From NCBI GenBank assembly GCA_958295495.1, contig OY282352.1:1674001-1738000 (forward strand): DNA of 64,000 bases. Direction: 5' to 3'. Positions within the stretch are counted from its first letter, which is position 1, and each line of letters opens with the position of its first letter. The DNA is from an uncultured Latescibacterota bacterium (GTDB lineage: Bacteria; Latescibacterota; UBA2968; UBA8231). The notes under the pieces were generated by a model. That model was not told the DNA's origin and searched no databases. It saw nothing but the letters and a program-made list of their open reading frames with translations. The position numbers and the translations under genes are program-made. Shown here in pieces: positions 1 to 11,424 of this stretch.

Positions 1-414
1 GTCTGGGATACCGAATCCATGCCCGAAGGCCGCACCCAGCTCAAGCTGGTGGCTTCGGATCGCATGGACAACCCAGCGGGCGAACGCCTGCGCGACGAGC
101 GCGAAAGCGCACCCTTCGCCATCGACAACAGCCCGCCAGCCGTTGCACTCGACGCGCAGACCAGCGCCGCTAGTGCGGTCGTCGAAGTGGCGATTAGCGA
201 CCGCATCTCAGCGGTGCAAAAAGCCTATTACACCATTGACTACGACGAACAACAGCACCCCATCGCGCCGTTGGATGGCGTCTTTGACAGCCGCGGCGAA
301 AAGGCGCGCTTTGCCGTCGAAGGGCTGGCGGCGGGCGAGCACGTCATTGTCGTGCGGGCCATCGACGCCCTCGACAACATCGGCGTGCAGCAAATCGTCA
401 TCCAAGTCAAGTGA
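1..414 (+). CDS. C-terminal part of a secreted beta-sandwich (Ig/FN3-like) protein, 5' end outside window
   Basis: The frame is open from base 1, so only the last 137 residues are seen. They show short beta-rich stretches, an IDNSPP turn and a VVRAIDALDN segment, typical of tandem Ig-like or FN3-like repeats in large extracellular proteins of uncultured FCB bacteria. No catalytic motif is visible. The stop codon overlaps the GTG start of ribD (GTGA), so the two are probably translationally coupled, although no functional link to riboflavin synthesis is evident. The identity of the full protein cannot be told from this fragment. Confidence 0.6.
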   Translation, partial: VWDTESMPEGRTQLKLVASDRMDNPAGERLRDERESAPFAIDNSPPAVALDAQTSAASAVVEVAISDRISAVQKAYYTIDYDEQQHPIAPLDGVFDSRGEKARFAVEGLAAGEHVIVVRAIDALDNIGVQQIVIQVK

Positions 415-1508
415 ATAACTCCGCGCAATACATGCGCCGCGCCCTGCGGTTAGCGCAGCGAGGGCGGGGCAAGGTCAGCCCCAATCCCATGGTCGGCGCG
501 GTTGTGGTGCGCGGGGACTGCATAGTCGGCGAAGGGGCCCACCTAAAGGTCGGCGGCCCCCATGCCGAGGTCCACGCCCTGCGCCGAGCCGGCGACGAGG
601 CGCGGGGGGCCGATCTCTACGTCACGCTGGAGCCCTGCACCTTCCACGGCCGCACTCCGCCCTGTACCGAAGCCGTAATTCGCGCTGGCATTAAAAGGCT
701 CTACTGCGCGATGGAAGATCCCGACGAGCGCGTGGCCGGTCGGGGAATCGCCGCGCTGCGGGAAAGGGGCGTCGCCATTGATGTCGGGCTTTGCGCTGAA
801 GAGGCGCGCCGCCTCAACGCGGCTTACATCAAACACCGCACTCAAAACCTGCCCTTGGTCCTACTCAAGCTGGCGCAGACCCTCGACGGTCGCATTGCGG
901 CGCGCAGCGGTGATGCGCGTTGGATCACCGGTGCCCGAGCGCGGCGACACGTCCATCGCTGGCGCTCTTGGGTCGATGCCGTGGCCGTGGGAGCGGGTAC
1001 GGTGCAAGCGGACGATCCCCTCCTGACGGTGCGCCACGTGCCCGGGCGCGACCCGCGGCCCATCGTCATAGACGGGCGCTTGCGCACTTCTCCCGCAGCT
1101 CGCGTCTATCAGCGGCCCGGTGCCGTGCTCGTCACTGCCGAGAACGCGCCCGCCGACAAGCGCCGGGCCTACGCGGCCAAAGGAGCCGAGGTTTGGACTT
1201 TCCCGGCACCTGCCGGGCGCATCGACTTGCGCCTACCCTTTGGGCGCATGGCACGAGAGGGCATGACCAGCGTCCTCATCGAAGGCGGTGGCCAGTTGGC
1301 CGCTGCCGCACTCGGCGACCGCGTCGTCGACCAAGTCCTGCTCTACCTCGCACCGCGGCTGATGGGCGAGGGGGTCGCCGCCATTGGCGACTTGGGAGTC
1401 AAACGCGCGGCCGAGGCCATTCACCTCGCGTCCAGCCGCACCCAGCGGCTAGGCCCCGACCTGCTCTACACGGCTGAGGTACAATACCCTTGTTCACCGG
1501 ACTCATAG
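411..1508 (+). CDS. ribD: Bifunctional diaminohydroxyphosphoribosylaminopyrimidine deaminase / 5-amino-6-(5-phosphoribosylamino)uracil reductase
   Basis: This 365-residue protein has the usual full-length RibD layout. An N-terminal cytidine-deaminase-like zinc domain (about residues 1-145) carries HAEVHAL and the EPCTFHGRTPPC zinc motif. It is followed by a RibD_C reductase domain (about 150-355) with the LKLAQTLDGRIAA and IEGGGQLAAA motifs. It performs the second and third steps of the riboflavin pathway in the cytoplasm. The GTG start at 411 overlaps the preceding stop. The 3' end overlaps ribE by 19 bases, placing it first in a ribD-ribE-ribBA-ribH-nusB operon. No FMN riboswitch is possible directly upstream because that sequence is coding. 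Confidence 0.95.
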   Translation: MNNSAQYMRRALRLAQRGRGKVSPNPMVGAVVVRGDCIVGEGAHLKVGGPHAEVHALRRAGDEARGADLYVTLEPCTFHGRTPPCTEAVIRAGIKRLYCAMEDPDERVAGRGIAALRERGVAIDVGLCAEEARRLNAAYIKHRTQNLPLVLLKLAQTLDGRIAARSGDARWITGARARRHVHRWRSWVDAVAVGAGTVQADDPLLTVRHVPGRDPRPIVIDGRLRTSPAARVYQRPGAVLVTAENAPADKRRAYAAKGAEVWTFPAPAGRIDLRLPFGRMAREGMTSVLIEGGGQLAAAALGDRVVDQVLLYLAPRLMGEGVAAIGDLGVKRAAEAIHLASSRTQRLGPDLLYTAEVQYPCSPDS

Positions 1509-2119
1509 AAGAACTCGGAAACGTGCGCGGTCGCGTGCGCCGAGGCGCGTTCCAGCAGTTGGATATTGAGGCCGAGCGCGTTCTCACCGGCTTGCAGGTG
1601 GGGGACAGCGTCAATATCGACGGGGTTTGCCAGACTGCCGTGGCCATAGGAGAGAGCGGCTTTGCGGTCGAGACGGTCGCCGAAACGCTCGCTCGCACGA
1701 CCTTGGGCTCCCTCGGCATCGGGCAAGCGGTCAATCTAGAACGCCCCCTCCGCGCCGACCAGCGGCTCGGTGGCCATCTCGTCTTGGGGCACGTCGATGG
1801 CGTCGCCCGCATTCGCCGACGCACTGAGCGCGACGGGGAGCATCGCTTCGAGATTGAGCCGCCGCCCGCGCTCGCCCGCTACATCGCCGCCAAAGGCTCG
1901 GTGGCCCTAGACGGCATCAGCCTGACGGTGGCCGAGGTCAGCGGCGATGCCTTTACGGTTGCGGTCATACCGCATACATTTGATAACACAACGCTTAACC
2001 GTCGGCGCGCCGGTGATTCCGTCAATCTCGAAGTCGATGTGATTGCCCGTTATGTCGAGCGTTTGCTCGGCGGAGAATCCCAGCTCAGCTTCGAGAACTT
2101 GCGCGACATGGGATACTGA
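1490..2119 (+). CDS. ribE: Riboflavin synthase, alpha chain
   Basis: The 209-residue product starts with the family-typical MFTGLIEELG and contains two duplicated lumazine-binding barrels. The first has LGHVDG near residue 100; the second runs to ARYVERLLG near the C-terminus. It dismutates two 6,7-dimethyl-8-ribityllumazine molecules to riboflavin. The start is TTG at 1490, inside the 3' end of ribD. It is chosen because it gives exactly the conserved N-terminus and no ATG is available there. ribBA begins three bases after its stop. Confidence 0.95.
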   Translation: MFTGLIEELGNVRGRVRRGAFQQLDIEAERVLTGLQVGDSVNIDGVCQTAVAIGESGFAVETVAETLARTTLGSLGIGQAVNLERPLRADQRLGGHLVLGHVDGVARIRRRTERDGEHRFEIEPPPALARYIAAKGSVALDGISLTVAEVSGDAFTVAVIPHTFDNTTLNRRRAGDSVNLEVDVIARYVERLLGGESQLSFENLRDMGY

Positions 2120-2122
2120 GCA

Positions 2123-3370
2123 ATGCTCGATTTCAATACCATTGAAGAAGTCGTCGAGGACCTGCAAAACGGCCGCATGGTCGTGCTCGTTGACGAATGC
2201 GAAGTCGTGGGCGAGGGCGTGCTGGTGATGCTCGCCGGGCGGGCCACCGCCGCCTCGGTCAACTTCATGACGCGCTGCGCCAGCAGCCCGCCCGTGGTCG
2301 CCGCGGCGAGGAAGCATCTCAAAGCCCTCGAACTGCATCTGCAAGTCTCCAAGGCCCACGAGCCTATGGACGCCTCAATCATGGTCTCGGTCAATGCCCG
2401 CGCCATTGAGGGCACCGGCGTTTCGGCTCAGGACCGCGCCGCGACTATTCGCAAACTAGCCGACCCCGGCAGCGCACCCGAAGACTTCGTCCAGCCTGGG
2501 CACGTCACGCCGCTCCAAGCCCAACCGGGCGGGGTCTTGCGCCGCGCCGGCCACACCGAAGCCGCGGTCGATCTGGCGCAGATGGCCGATTGCCAGCCCG
2601 TGGCCTTGATCGCCGCCATCCTCGACGAAGTGGGCGCACTGGCCGACGCATCCTACTTGCTCAACTTCGCGCGCGAACACGGCTTCAAGGCTACCTCCAT
2701 CCACGACCTAATTGCCCATCGCCGACGCACCGAGAAACTAATTCATCTGGAAGCTCAGTCGCCCATGCCAACTCGCTACGGCGAATTCACGGCCTATGCG
2801 TACCGCAGCTTGGTTGACGACAACCCGTACCTCGCCCTCGTGTACGGCGAGGTCTCCGACGGCCGCGACACCTTGGTGCGCATGCACTCGGGTTGCCTGA
2901 CCGGCGACGCGCTCGGCTCGCTACTGTGCGACTGCGGCGAACAGCTAGCGCAATCCATGCAGCTTATTGCCGCCGAAGGACGCGGCGTTATCGTCTATAT
3001 TCAGCACCACGAAGGGCGCGGCATCGGCATTTTGCACAAACTCAAGGCTTATGAGTTGCAACAGCAGCAGGGCCTCGACACGATTGAGGCCAACCACGCC
3101 CTCGGCCACCCCATGGACTCGCGCGACTACGGCATCGGTGCCCAAGTGCTCTACGACTTGGGGTTGCGCCGAGTGCGCTTTTTGACCAACAATCCCAAGA
3201 AGCGGGTTGGCTTGGATGCCTACGGCCTAACCGTCGTCGAGCAAGTGCCCATTGAGGCCGCTCCCAACCCGCACAATATCCGCTATCTAACAACCAAGCG
3301 CGACAAGATGGGCCACGCCCTCTTGCTCAAACGCGCCGCCGAGGATGAAAACCGTGCCAAAAGTGCATGA
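2123..3370 (+). CDS. ribBA: RibBA fusion: GTP cyclohydrolase II with a degenerate 3,4-dihydroxy-2-butanone 4-phosphate synthase domain
   Basis: The 415-residue protein has a RibB-like domain (about 1-205) and a RibA domain (about 210-400). RibA looks intact: zinc cysteines at C258, C269 and C271, an HEGRGIG motif near 296-302 as in RGHEGRGIG-type RibA proteins, and LTNNPKKR. The RibB half keeps GHTEA (H144) and TGVSAQDR. It has lost the acidic metal loop (DDEDRENEGD in typical enzymes; here residues 24-33 read [10 protein letters not shown]). It has also lost the HGRGLIC-like segment and the catalytic Glu of the CEI/L motif (Ala at 165). GTP cyclohydrolase II activity is therefore likely, and DHBP synthase activity doubtful. 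It overlaps ribH by 26 bases. Confidence 0.93.
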   Translation: MLDFNTIEEVVEDLQNGRMVVLVDECEVVGEGVLVMLAGRATAASVNFMTRCASSPPVVAAARKHLKALELHLQVSKAHEPMDASIMVSVNARAIEGTGVSAQDRAATIRKLADPGSAPEDFVQPGHVTPLQAQPGGVLRRAGHTEAAVDLAQMADCQPVALIAAILDEVGALADASYLLNFAREHGFKATSIHDLIAHRRRTEKLIHLEAQSPMPTRYGEFTAYAYRSLVDDNPYLALVYGEVSDGRDTLVRMHSGCLTGDALGSLLCDCGEQLAQSMQLIAAEGRGVIVYIQHHEGRGIGILHKLKAYELQQQQGLDTIEANHALGHPMDSRDYGIGAQVLYDLGLRRVRFLTNNPKKRVGLDAYGLTVVEQVPIEAAPNPHNIRYLTTKRDKMGHALLLKRAAEDENRAKSA

Positions 3371-3821
3371 AGGACAACTCGACGCTCGAGGCCGCAAGTT
3401 TGGCATTGCGGTCAGCCGCTTCAACGACTTGGTGACCACCCGGCTCCTCGACGGCGCGTTGGACTGCATCCAGCGACACGGTGGCGACGGCAGCGACATA
3501 GAAATTGCCTGGGTCCCCGGTGCCTTTGAATTACCTATTGCCGCCAAGAAGCTAGCGGGCACGGGTCGCTTTGACGTCGTCATTTGCTTGGGAGCTATCG
3601 TCCGCAGCGATACCCCTCACTTCGATTACGTGGCCGCCGAGTCGGCCAAGGGCATTGCCCGCGTCGGCCTCGACAGCAACATCCCGGTGATCTTTGGCGT
3701 CATCACCGCCGATACGGTCGAGCAGGCCGTGCAGCGCGCCGGCGTCAAGGCCGGCAATCGCGGCTGGGACGCCGCCCTCAACGCGGTGGAAATGGCCAGT
3801 TTGATGGCCGAGTTAGGATGA
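3345..3821 (+). CDS. ribH: 6,7-dimethyl-8-ribityllumazine synthase
   Basis: The 158-residue sequence matches lumazine synthase throughout: [16 protein letters not shown] near the N-terminus, the WVPGAFELP substrate loop, [14 protein letters not shown], and the C-terminal [14 protein letters not shown] segment. It condenses the ribulose-derived four-carbon unit (DHBP) with the pyrimidine intermediate and normally forms icosahedral or pentameric shells. It depends on DHBP, which the upstream RibB domain may no longer make. The ATG at 3345 lies inside ribBA, and the stop overlaps the nusB ATG (ATGA). Confidence 0.95.
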   Translation: MKTVPKVHEGQLDARGRKFGIAVSRFNDLVTTRLLDGALDCIQRHGGDGSDIEIAWVPGAFELPIAAKKLAGTGRFDVVICLGAIVRSDTPHFDYVAAESAKGIARVGLDSNIPVIFGVITADTVEQAVQRAGVKAGNRGWDAALNAVEMASLMAELG

Positions 3822-4285
3822 GCGGCGAAGACGACTTTTTTGGCGATGGGACCTCTGCCGACGAGGCACCGCCCAACAACCGCCACGGTGCCCGCCAAGT
3901 GGCCTTGCAGGCCCTGTACTGGGAGCAGAGCGCGGCGACCGACTCACTCGGTGCTTTGGATCAGCTCTGTGTGCGCTTTGGCTTGGCGCAAGAAGTGCAA
4001 TCCTTTGCAGCCGAACTCTTGCATCGCGCCGGCGAGCATGCGGCCGAGCTGGATGCGCTAGCAGCGGCCCGGGTCCAGCACTGGCGCTGGGAGCGCATCG
4101 CCCGCATCGATCGCTTAATCCTGCGCTTGGCTTTGGCCGAAATGCTCTTTATCGAGGAAGTTCCCGTCCGGGTCTCCATCTTTGAAGCGGTCGAACTCGC
4201 CAAGTCCTATAGCACCGACAAGTCCTATGCCTTCGTCAATGGCGTCCTCGACGGCATCGTGCGCCAGAAGGGGCTCAGCGTCTGA
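3818..4285 (+). CDS. nusB: Transcription antitermination factor NusB
   Basis: The 155-residue product has the all-helical NusB pattern: [13 protein letters not shown] near residue 22, [19 protein letters not shown] in the middle, and [28 protein letters not shown] at the end. NusB binds boxA RNA with NusE and promotes rRNA antitermination. The chosen ATG overlaps the ribH stop (ATGA); the same frame is open further upstream inside ribH but that extension is out of register with any NusB. The ribH-nusB pairing is a common bacterial arrangement. Confidence 0.92.
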   Translation: MSGEDDFFGDGTSADEAPPNNRHGARQVALQALYWEQSAATDSLGALDQLCVRFGLAQEVQSFAAELLHRAGEHAAELDALAAARVQHWRWERIARIDRLILRLALAEMLFIEEVPVRVSIFEAVELAKSYSTDKSYAFVNGVLDGIVRQKGLSV

Positions 4286-4424
4286 GTTATTCAGTGATGT
4301 TACGCAGCCTTATGCCGCGTCTGCCGCTTGCAGCCTCCGCGCTTCACCCTGCCTTTAGGCAGGACGAGCGGGCGTCAGCATCTGCCCTTGCGAAGGGCAG
4401 AAGGTGCGTAACGTCAGTTATTCA
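4285..4424. repeat. MITE-like inverted-repeat element, family A, with 8-9 bp direct flanks
   Basis: Terminal inverted repeats TGATGTTACGCA (4295-4306) and TGCGTAACGTCA (4405-4416) match at 11 of 12 positions. They are flanked by direct AGTTATTCA copies (4285-4293 and 4416-4424) that look like a target-site duplication. The interior holds two small palindromes (CCTGCCTTTAGGCAGG and CTGCCCTTGCGAAGGGCAG) and no reading frame of note. A 33-bp internal stretch (4338-4370) recurs at 61028-61060 with two differences. The ends recur at 38163 and 58512-58561. Confidence 0.7.
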
Positions 4425-4474
4425 CCAACCAAATTATCGCAGCCGATCTGCTCCTGTTTTTAAGAGGATTTAGT

Positions 4475-7735
<3,261 letters not shown>

Positions 7736-7752
7736 AAGCTCAGGGGAGCGCC

Positions 7753-9219
7753 ATGACCTTCTGGGAAGTACTCTGTCTGGTGGTGTACAGCATCATTATC
7801 GCCGTTCTCGGCGTTTACGGCTGCCACCGCTACCAGCTACTGCGCCTGTTTTATCGACATCACCCAACCCCGGTCCCCGAACCCGACCGCTTTCCCACGC
7901 TGCCCTCCGTCACGATTCAGCTACCTCTCTACAACGAATATCACGTGGTCGAGCGCCTGCTAGAGGCCGTGGGCCAGATCGACTATCCCCGCGACCGCCT
8001 GCAAATCCAAATCCTCGATGATTCGCAGGACGAAACCCGGGACAAGGCGCGGGAAGGGGCTGCGCGGCTGGCGGCCCAGAAACTAGACATCGAGTACATG
8101 GGCCGCACCCAACGCCACGGCTTTAAGGCCGGTGCTCTGGCAGCCGGGCTAGCGCGCGCCCGGGGCGAATTCGTGTTGGTCCTCGACGCCGATTTCGTCC
8201 CCTCTCCCGACATCCTACAACGAGCTATCCACTACTTCACCGACGATTCCATCGGCATGGTGCAGATGCGTTGGGGGCATCTCAACCGCTCCTACTCGCT
8301 CCTGACGCGCATCCAGTCGATCTTTCTCGACGGCCACTTCGTCGTCGAGCATACGGCCCGCAACCGCTCGGGCCGCTTCTTCAACTTCAACGGCACCGCC
8401 GGGATCTGGCGCAAAAAGGCCATCTACGACGCCGGCGGCTGGCAGCACGACACGCTCACCGAAGACCTCGACTTGAGCTACCGCGCTCAGCTAGCGGGCT
8501 GGCAGTTTCTCTATCTGCCCGAAATTGAAGTGCCCGGCGAGATACCTATCGAGATCAATGCCTTCAAGTCCCAGCAGCATCGCTGGACCAAGGGCGCCGT
8601 ACAGACAGCCAAGAAGGTGTTGCCGCGAATCTGGCGTTCTGCGCTCCCAGCCAAGATCAAGGTCGAAGCCACCTTCCATCTAACGGCCAACCTCTGCTAC
8701 ATTATGATGTTCTTGATGGCCCTGTTGACCCTGCCGGTGCTCTCCATTCGCTCCCAACTCGGCTGGGAGCGGCTCTTTATCATCGACCTGCCGCTGTTTT
8801 CTTTTGCCACCATGGCCATTTCCGGCTTCTACATTACCTCCCAGCGCGTACTCTACCCGGATTGGCGGCGGCAGATCAAGTATTTGCCCATGTTGATGGC
8901 CATTGGCATGAGCCTCTGCATCAACAACACCCGGGCAGTGATCGAGGGCCTCGTCGGGTACCAAACCGATTTCCTCCGGACCCCCAAATACGGGCTTGCT
9001 GGACCCCGAGCCCAAGGCCGGCGACGCAAGTATTTAAGCCGCTGGCCTCTGTTGTCTGTGGGCGAACTGGGCATGGCGCTCTACTTCGTCGTCGCGCTCT
9101 ACCACGCCTATGCGACCGGCCTTTACTTGGGGATGCCCTTCCTGCTACTCTTCCACGCCGGCTTCCTCTACACCGGCTTGCTCTCCAGCGGCCAGCGCTG
9201 GTTGTACCGGGTGGCCTAG
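7753..9219 (+). CDS. Membrane-bound family 2 glycosyltransferase (cellulose synthase/CslA-like)
   Basis: The 488-residue protein has one N-terminal membrane segment, a cytoplasmic GT-A domain and about four C-terminal membrane segments. The GT2 motifs are present in order: IQLPLYNE, the DDS region, LDADF (DxD), [15 protein letters not shown] and QQHRW (QxxRW). This architecture fits processive or ceramide-glucosyltransferase-like enzymes that use UDP-sugars and extrude or attach sugar at the membrane. The substrate cannot be assigned. GGGGAG precedes the ATG, 17 bases after secA, so it may be co-transcribed with secA. Confidence 0.85.
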   Translation: MTFWEVLCLVVYSIIIAVLGVYGCHRYQLLRLFYRHHPTPVPEPDRFPTLPSVTIQLPLYNEYHVVERLLEAVGQIDYPRDRLQIQILDDSQDETRDKAREGAARLAAQKLDIEYMGRTQRHGFKAGALAAGLARARGEFVLVLDADFVPSPDILQRAIHYFTDDSIGMVQMRWGHLNRSYSLLTRIQSIFLDGHFVVEHTARNRSGRFFNFNGTAGIWRKKAIYDAGGWQHDTLTEDLDLSYRAQLAGWQFLYLPEIEVPGEIPIEINAFKSQQHRWTKGAVQTAKKVLPRIWRSALPAKIKVEATFHLTANLCYIMMFLMALLTLPVLSIRSQLGWERLFIIDLPLFSFATMAISGFYITSQRVLYPDWRRQIKYLPMLMAIGMSLCINNTRAVIEGLVGYQTDFLRTPKYGLAGPRAQGRRRKYLSRWPLLSVGELGMALYFVVALYHAYATGLYLGMPFLLLFHAGFLYTGLLSSGQRWLYRVA

Positions 9220-9224
9220 AACGC

Positions 9225-9256
9225 AAAAGCCCCCGGCCGCATGGGGCCGGGGGCTT
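9225..9256 (-). terminator. Rho-independent terminator for the 9280-9753 minus-strand gene
   Basis: A perfect 10-bp GC stem, GCCCCCGGCC (9229-9238) with GGCCGGGGGC (9245-9254), closes a 6-base loop. Read on the minus strand it is followed by TTTTGC, giving the U-tract. It lies between two convergent genes and may also stop plus-strand transcripts, but the U-tract is weak on that side. Confidence 0.8.
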
Positions 9257-9279
9257 GGCTCGCTTGAATACCGTCTGGA

Positions 9280-9753
9280 TTACTGGGGCCACTCCAGCGG
9301 AAAATCCGCCAACTTATGGCGAGACCACAAGACGCTCATGCCATTGTGGTGCCGCCTGGTGAATTTCTCGATGTGGCGTACGCCGATGTCCACGTTGCTC
9401 TTCTCGCGCCGCATTTCGCGCCCCTTGTCTCCGGACAACTCAATGGCCAGCGCAACCTTGTCAACATAGAGGTTGTGGGTCACGCGCAGTTCGCGGTATG
9501 TGAGATCTCGGGGAAAGGTCTGCAGTTTTGCCACGTAGTCGTTGATGAGCTGACGCGCCTTGGCGAGATCCTCTGCGGAGATTTCGCTGAGCGGCTTTCT
9601 CAGATGCTCAATAGTATCGGCGACCTGTCGGTTTTTGTCGTCCAACTCCTTCAACTTCGTCACATACTCGATGAGCATTTGCTTGTCTTCCTCCTCGGTC
9701 CCACACCCGACCAGGCCAAGCGCCAGTGCCAACACAGCCAGTTTCCTCGACAT
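9280..9753 (-). CDS. Small predicted lipoprotein, unknown function
   Basis: The 157-residue product begins with a lipoprotein signal peptide ending LVGC. A charged helical region (about 22-75, possibly coiled coil) is followed by a mixed region with RDLTYRELRVTHNLYVDKVAL. No known domain is recognised. GGGAGG sits seven bases before the ATG. The gene is transcribed against both neighbours and ends at a strong terminator, so it is a single-gene unit. Confidence 0.7.
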   Translation of the reverse strand: MSRKLAVLALALGLVGCGTEEEDKQMLIEYVTKLKELDDKNRQVADTIEHLRKPLSEISAEDLAKARQLINDYVAKLQTFPRDLTYRELRVTHNLYVDKVALAIELSGDKGREMRREKSNVDIGVRHIEKFTRRHHNGMSVLWSRHKLADFPLEWPQ

Positions 9754-9848
9754 ATAGACCTCCCTATAGGGGTGAGATTGTCTGTTTCGTCGGCCTCAAA
9801 ATACGCCGCAGAGAGACGAAAATCAAGCACTCTCTACGCTGGAGCCTA

Positions 9849-9877
9849 TTGACGGGGCTAATGCGCCCTCATAATAT
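9849..9877 (+). promoter_or_regulatory. Sigma70-type promoter upstream of purC
   Basis: TTGACG (9849-9854) and TAATAT (9872-9877) are separated by 17 bases. This is a near-consensus vegetative promoter about 50 bases before the purC start. Confidence 0.65.
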
Positions 9878-9925
9878 CAATTTTTCTCACATCCCATGCT
9901 CTTGCTCATGGAGGACACCTATTCC

Positions 9926-10894
9926 ATGGTTACTCGCGAACAGATCCAATCCCAACTCGACAACTGCCTGCTGGAGGCCAAATTCCCCCAGTGGGAGTCG
10001 CGCTATAAGCGCGGCAAGGTGCGCGATATGTACCTACTCAAAGACCATCGCGTGCTGATCACTACGGATCGCCAGAGCGCGTTCGACCACGTGCTCGGCA
10101 CCATTCCCCTCAAGGGCCAAGTGCTCAACCGCATCGCCCAGTACTGGTTTGAGCAGACCCAAGACATCGCCCCCAATCAAGTCATCTCAGTGCCCGACGC
10201 CAACGTCACTGTCGCCCGCGAGCTGGACATCCTGCCCGTCGAGGTGGTGGTGCGCAAGTATCTGACGGGCAGTTCGGACACCGCCATCTGGACCCATTAC
10301 AACAGAGGCGTGCGCCACTATTGCGGCCACACGTTGCCCGACGGCATGGTCAAAAACCAGCCCTTCGACGAGGCGATCATCACGCCGACGACCAAGGACG
10401 AAGTCCACGATGAGCTGATTTCGCGTGCCGAGATCATCGCCCAAGATCTAGTGCCAGCAGACACTTGGACCCGAGTCGAAGAGATCGCCCTCGCGCTCTT
10501 TGCTCGCGGCGAGGAGCTAGCAGCCAAGCAAGGGTTAATCCTCGTGGATACCAAGTACGAGATGGGGCTAGACGCCGACGGGCGCATCACGCTCGCCGAC
10601 GAGATCCACACCCCCGACTCGTCGCGCTTCTGGATCAGGGACACCTACGCGGAACGCCACGCCCGCGGCGCAGAGCCCGAAAGCCTCGACAAGGAATTTT
10701 TGCGCCTCTGGCTCCGCGACCAGGGGATTTCCGACGACAACATCCCCGCGCTCGACGACGAGATCCGCATCCAAGTTGCCGAGCGCTATATCGACCTTTT
10801 CCAACGGGTTACAGGCACAGACTTCAAAGCTGAACTCGGCGTAGTGCCCGTCTTGCAGCGCATTGAGGAGCGGATTTCGGAGTACATCAACTAA
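9926..10894 (+). CDS. purC: Phosphoribosylaminoimidazole-succinocarboxamide synthase
   Basis: The 322-residue product joins CAIR and aspartate with ATP in purine synthesis. It shows KRGKVRDMYLL, ITTDRQSAFDHVL, IPLKGQVLN, the VVVRKYLTGS segment, TPTTKDEVHDE, and DTKYEMG leading to EIHTPDSSRFW, all SAICAR-synthetase signatures. The length matches the longer, yeast-like class. The ATG at 9926 is preferred because GGAGG (9910-9914) sits 11 bases before it. In-frame ATGs at 9896 and 9908 are possible but less well placed. No other purine gene is adjacent. Confidence 0.92.
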   Translation: MVTREQIQSQLDNCLLEAKFPQWESRYKRGKVRDMYLLKDHRVLITTDRQSAFDHVLGTIPLKGQVLNRIAQYWFEQTQDIAPNQVISVPDANVTVARELDILPVEVVVRKYLTGSSDTAIWTHYNRGVRHYCGHTLPDGMVKNQPFDEAIITPTTKDEVHDELISRAEIIAQDLVPADTWTRVEEIALALFARGEELAAKQGLILVDTKYEMGLDADGRITLADEIHTPDSSRFWIRDTYAERHARGAEPESLDKEFLRLWLRDQGISDDNIPALDDEIRIQVAERYIDLFQRVTGTDFKAELGVVPVLQRIEERISEYIN

Positions 10895-10960
10895 GGTGGG
10901 GTGGTTGCTCTGTGTAGGAAGTTCGCCTCTCGTCCGGGAATGAGCAGCGATTAGAAAATT

Positions 10961-11146
10961 ATGGTCAAAAACTTGCTCCGCGCCTTTTTGGTCTTCCGCC
11001 TAGAGTTTCATCAGCCCACCCTCAATTTCGAGGCCATGTTGAGCTATTGGCGGCGTGCGCCCATCGTCCAGTACGTGGTCGAAAACGACGGCGAGCAGCG
11101 CAGCAGTGCGCTTAAGCGCCGGCTCGACGAGGTCTATCCCTTCTAA
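10961..11146 (+). CDS. Small hypothetical protein coupled to the gene at 11146
   Basis: A 61-residue basic protein is predicted with no recognised domain. Support comes from arrangement rather than similarity: its TAA overlaps the next ATG (TAATG), and that gene in turn overlaps rhamnulokinase (ATGA), giving a three-gene coupled chain. The ribosome-binding site is weak. It could instead be a leader peptide or a fragment. Confidence 0.4.
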   Translation: MVKNLLRAFLVFRLEFHQPTLNFEAMLSYWRRAPIVQYVVENDGEQRSSALKRRLDEVYPF

Positions 11147-11424
11147 TGCTGCATCGCCAGCTCAGAAACGCCTTAGAGGAAATTTTCGGCGCATCCTTTG
11201 TCGCCGAGGCACTCGCCAACGCGCCCATCGCCCAAGTTGTCCTCTACGAGCGGCGCGAGGATTTCAAAAAGGCCGTCCTCGGCTTTCAGCGAATCAATTT
11301 TCGCGACGAACACACCGCGTATGCTGCGACCATGGAGCGCGAGTTGGGCATCGCCCTGATCTGCTCCCTCCTCGACAACGACACGCGCGAGCTGGTTTCC
11401 GAACTCGGTCTCAACTACCTATGA
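11146..11424 (+). CDS. Small hypothetical protein upstream of rhamnulokinase
   Basis: The 92-residue predicted cytoplasmic protein is mixed in charge, with an FKKAVLGFQRINFRDEHTAY segment and a hydrophobic patch near ELGIALICSLL. No family is recognised. Its ATG overlaps the preceding stop and its TGA overlaps the rhaB ATG, which strongly suggests real translation in one operon with the kinase. Any role in deoxysugar metabolism would be inference from position only. Confidence 0.5.
   Translation: MLHRQLRNALEEIFGASFVAEALANAPIAQVVLYERREDFKKAVLGFQRINFRDEHTAYAATMERELGIALICSLLDNDTRELVSELGLNYL

Noticed and set aside
1-420. FMN riboswitch ahead of ribD
   Set aside because: The sequence before ribD is coding and overlaps its start; no RFN-element motifs are seen.
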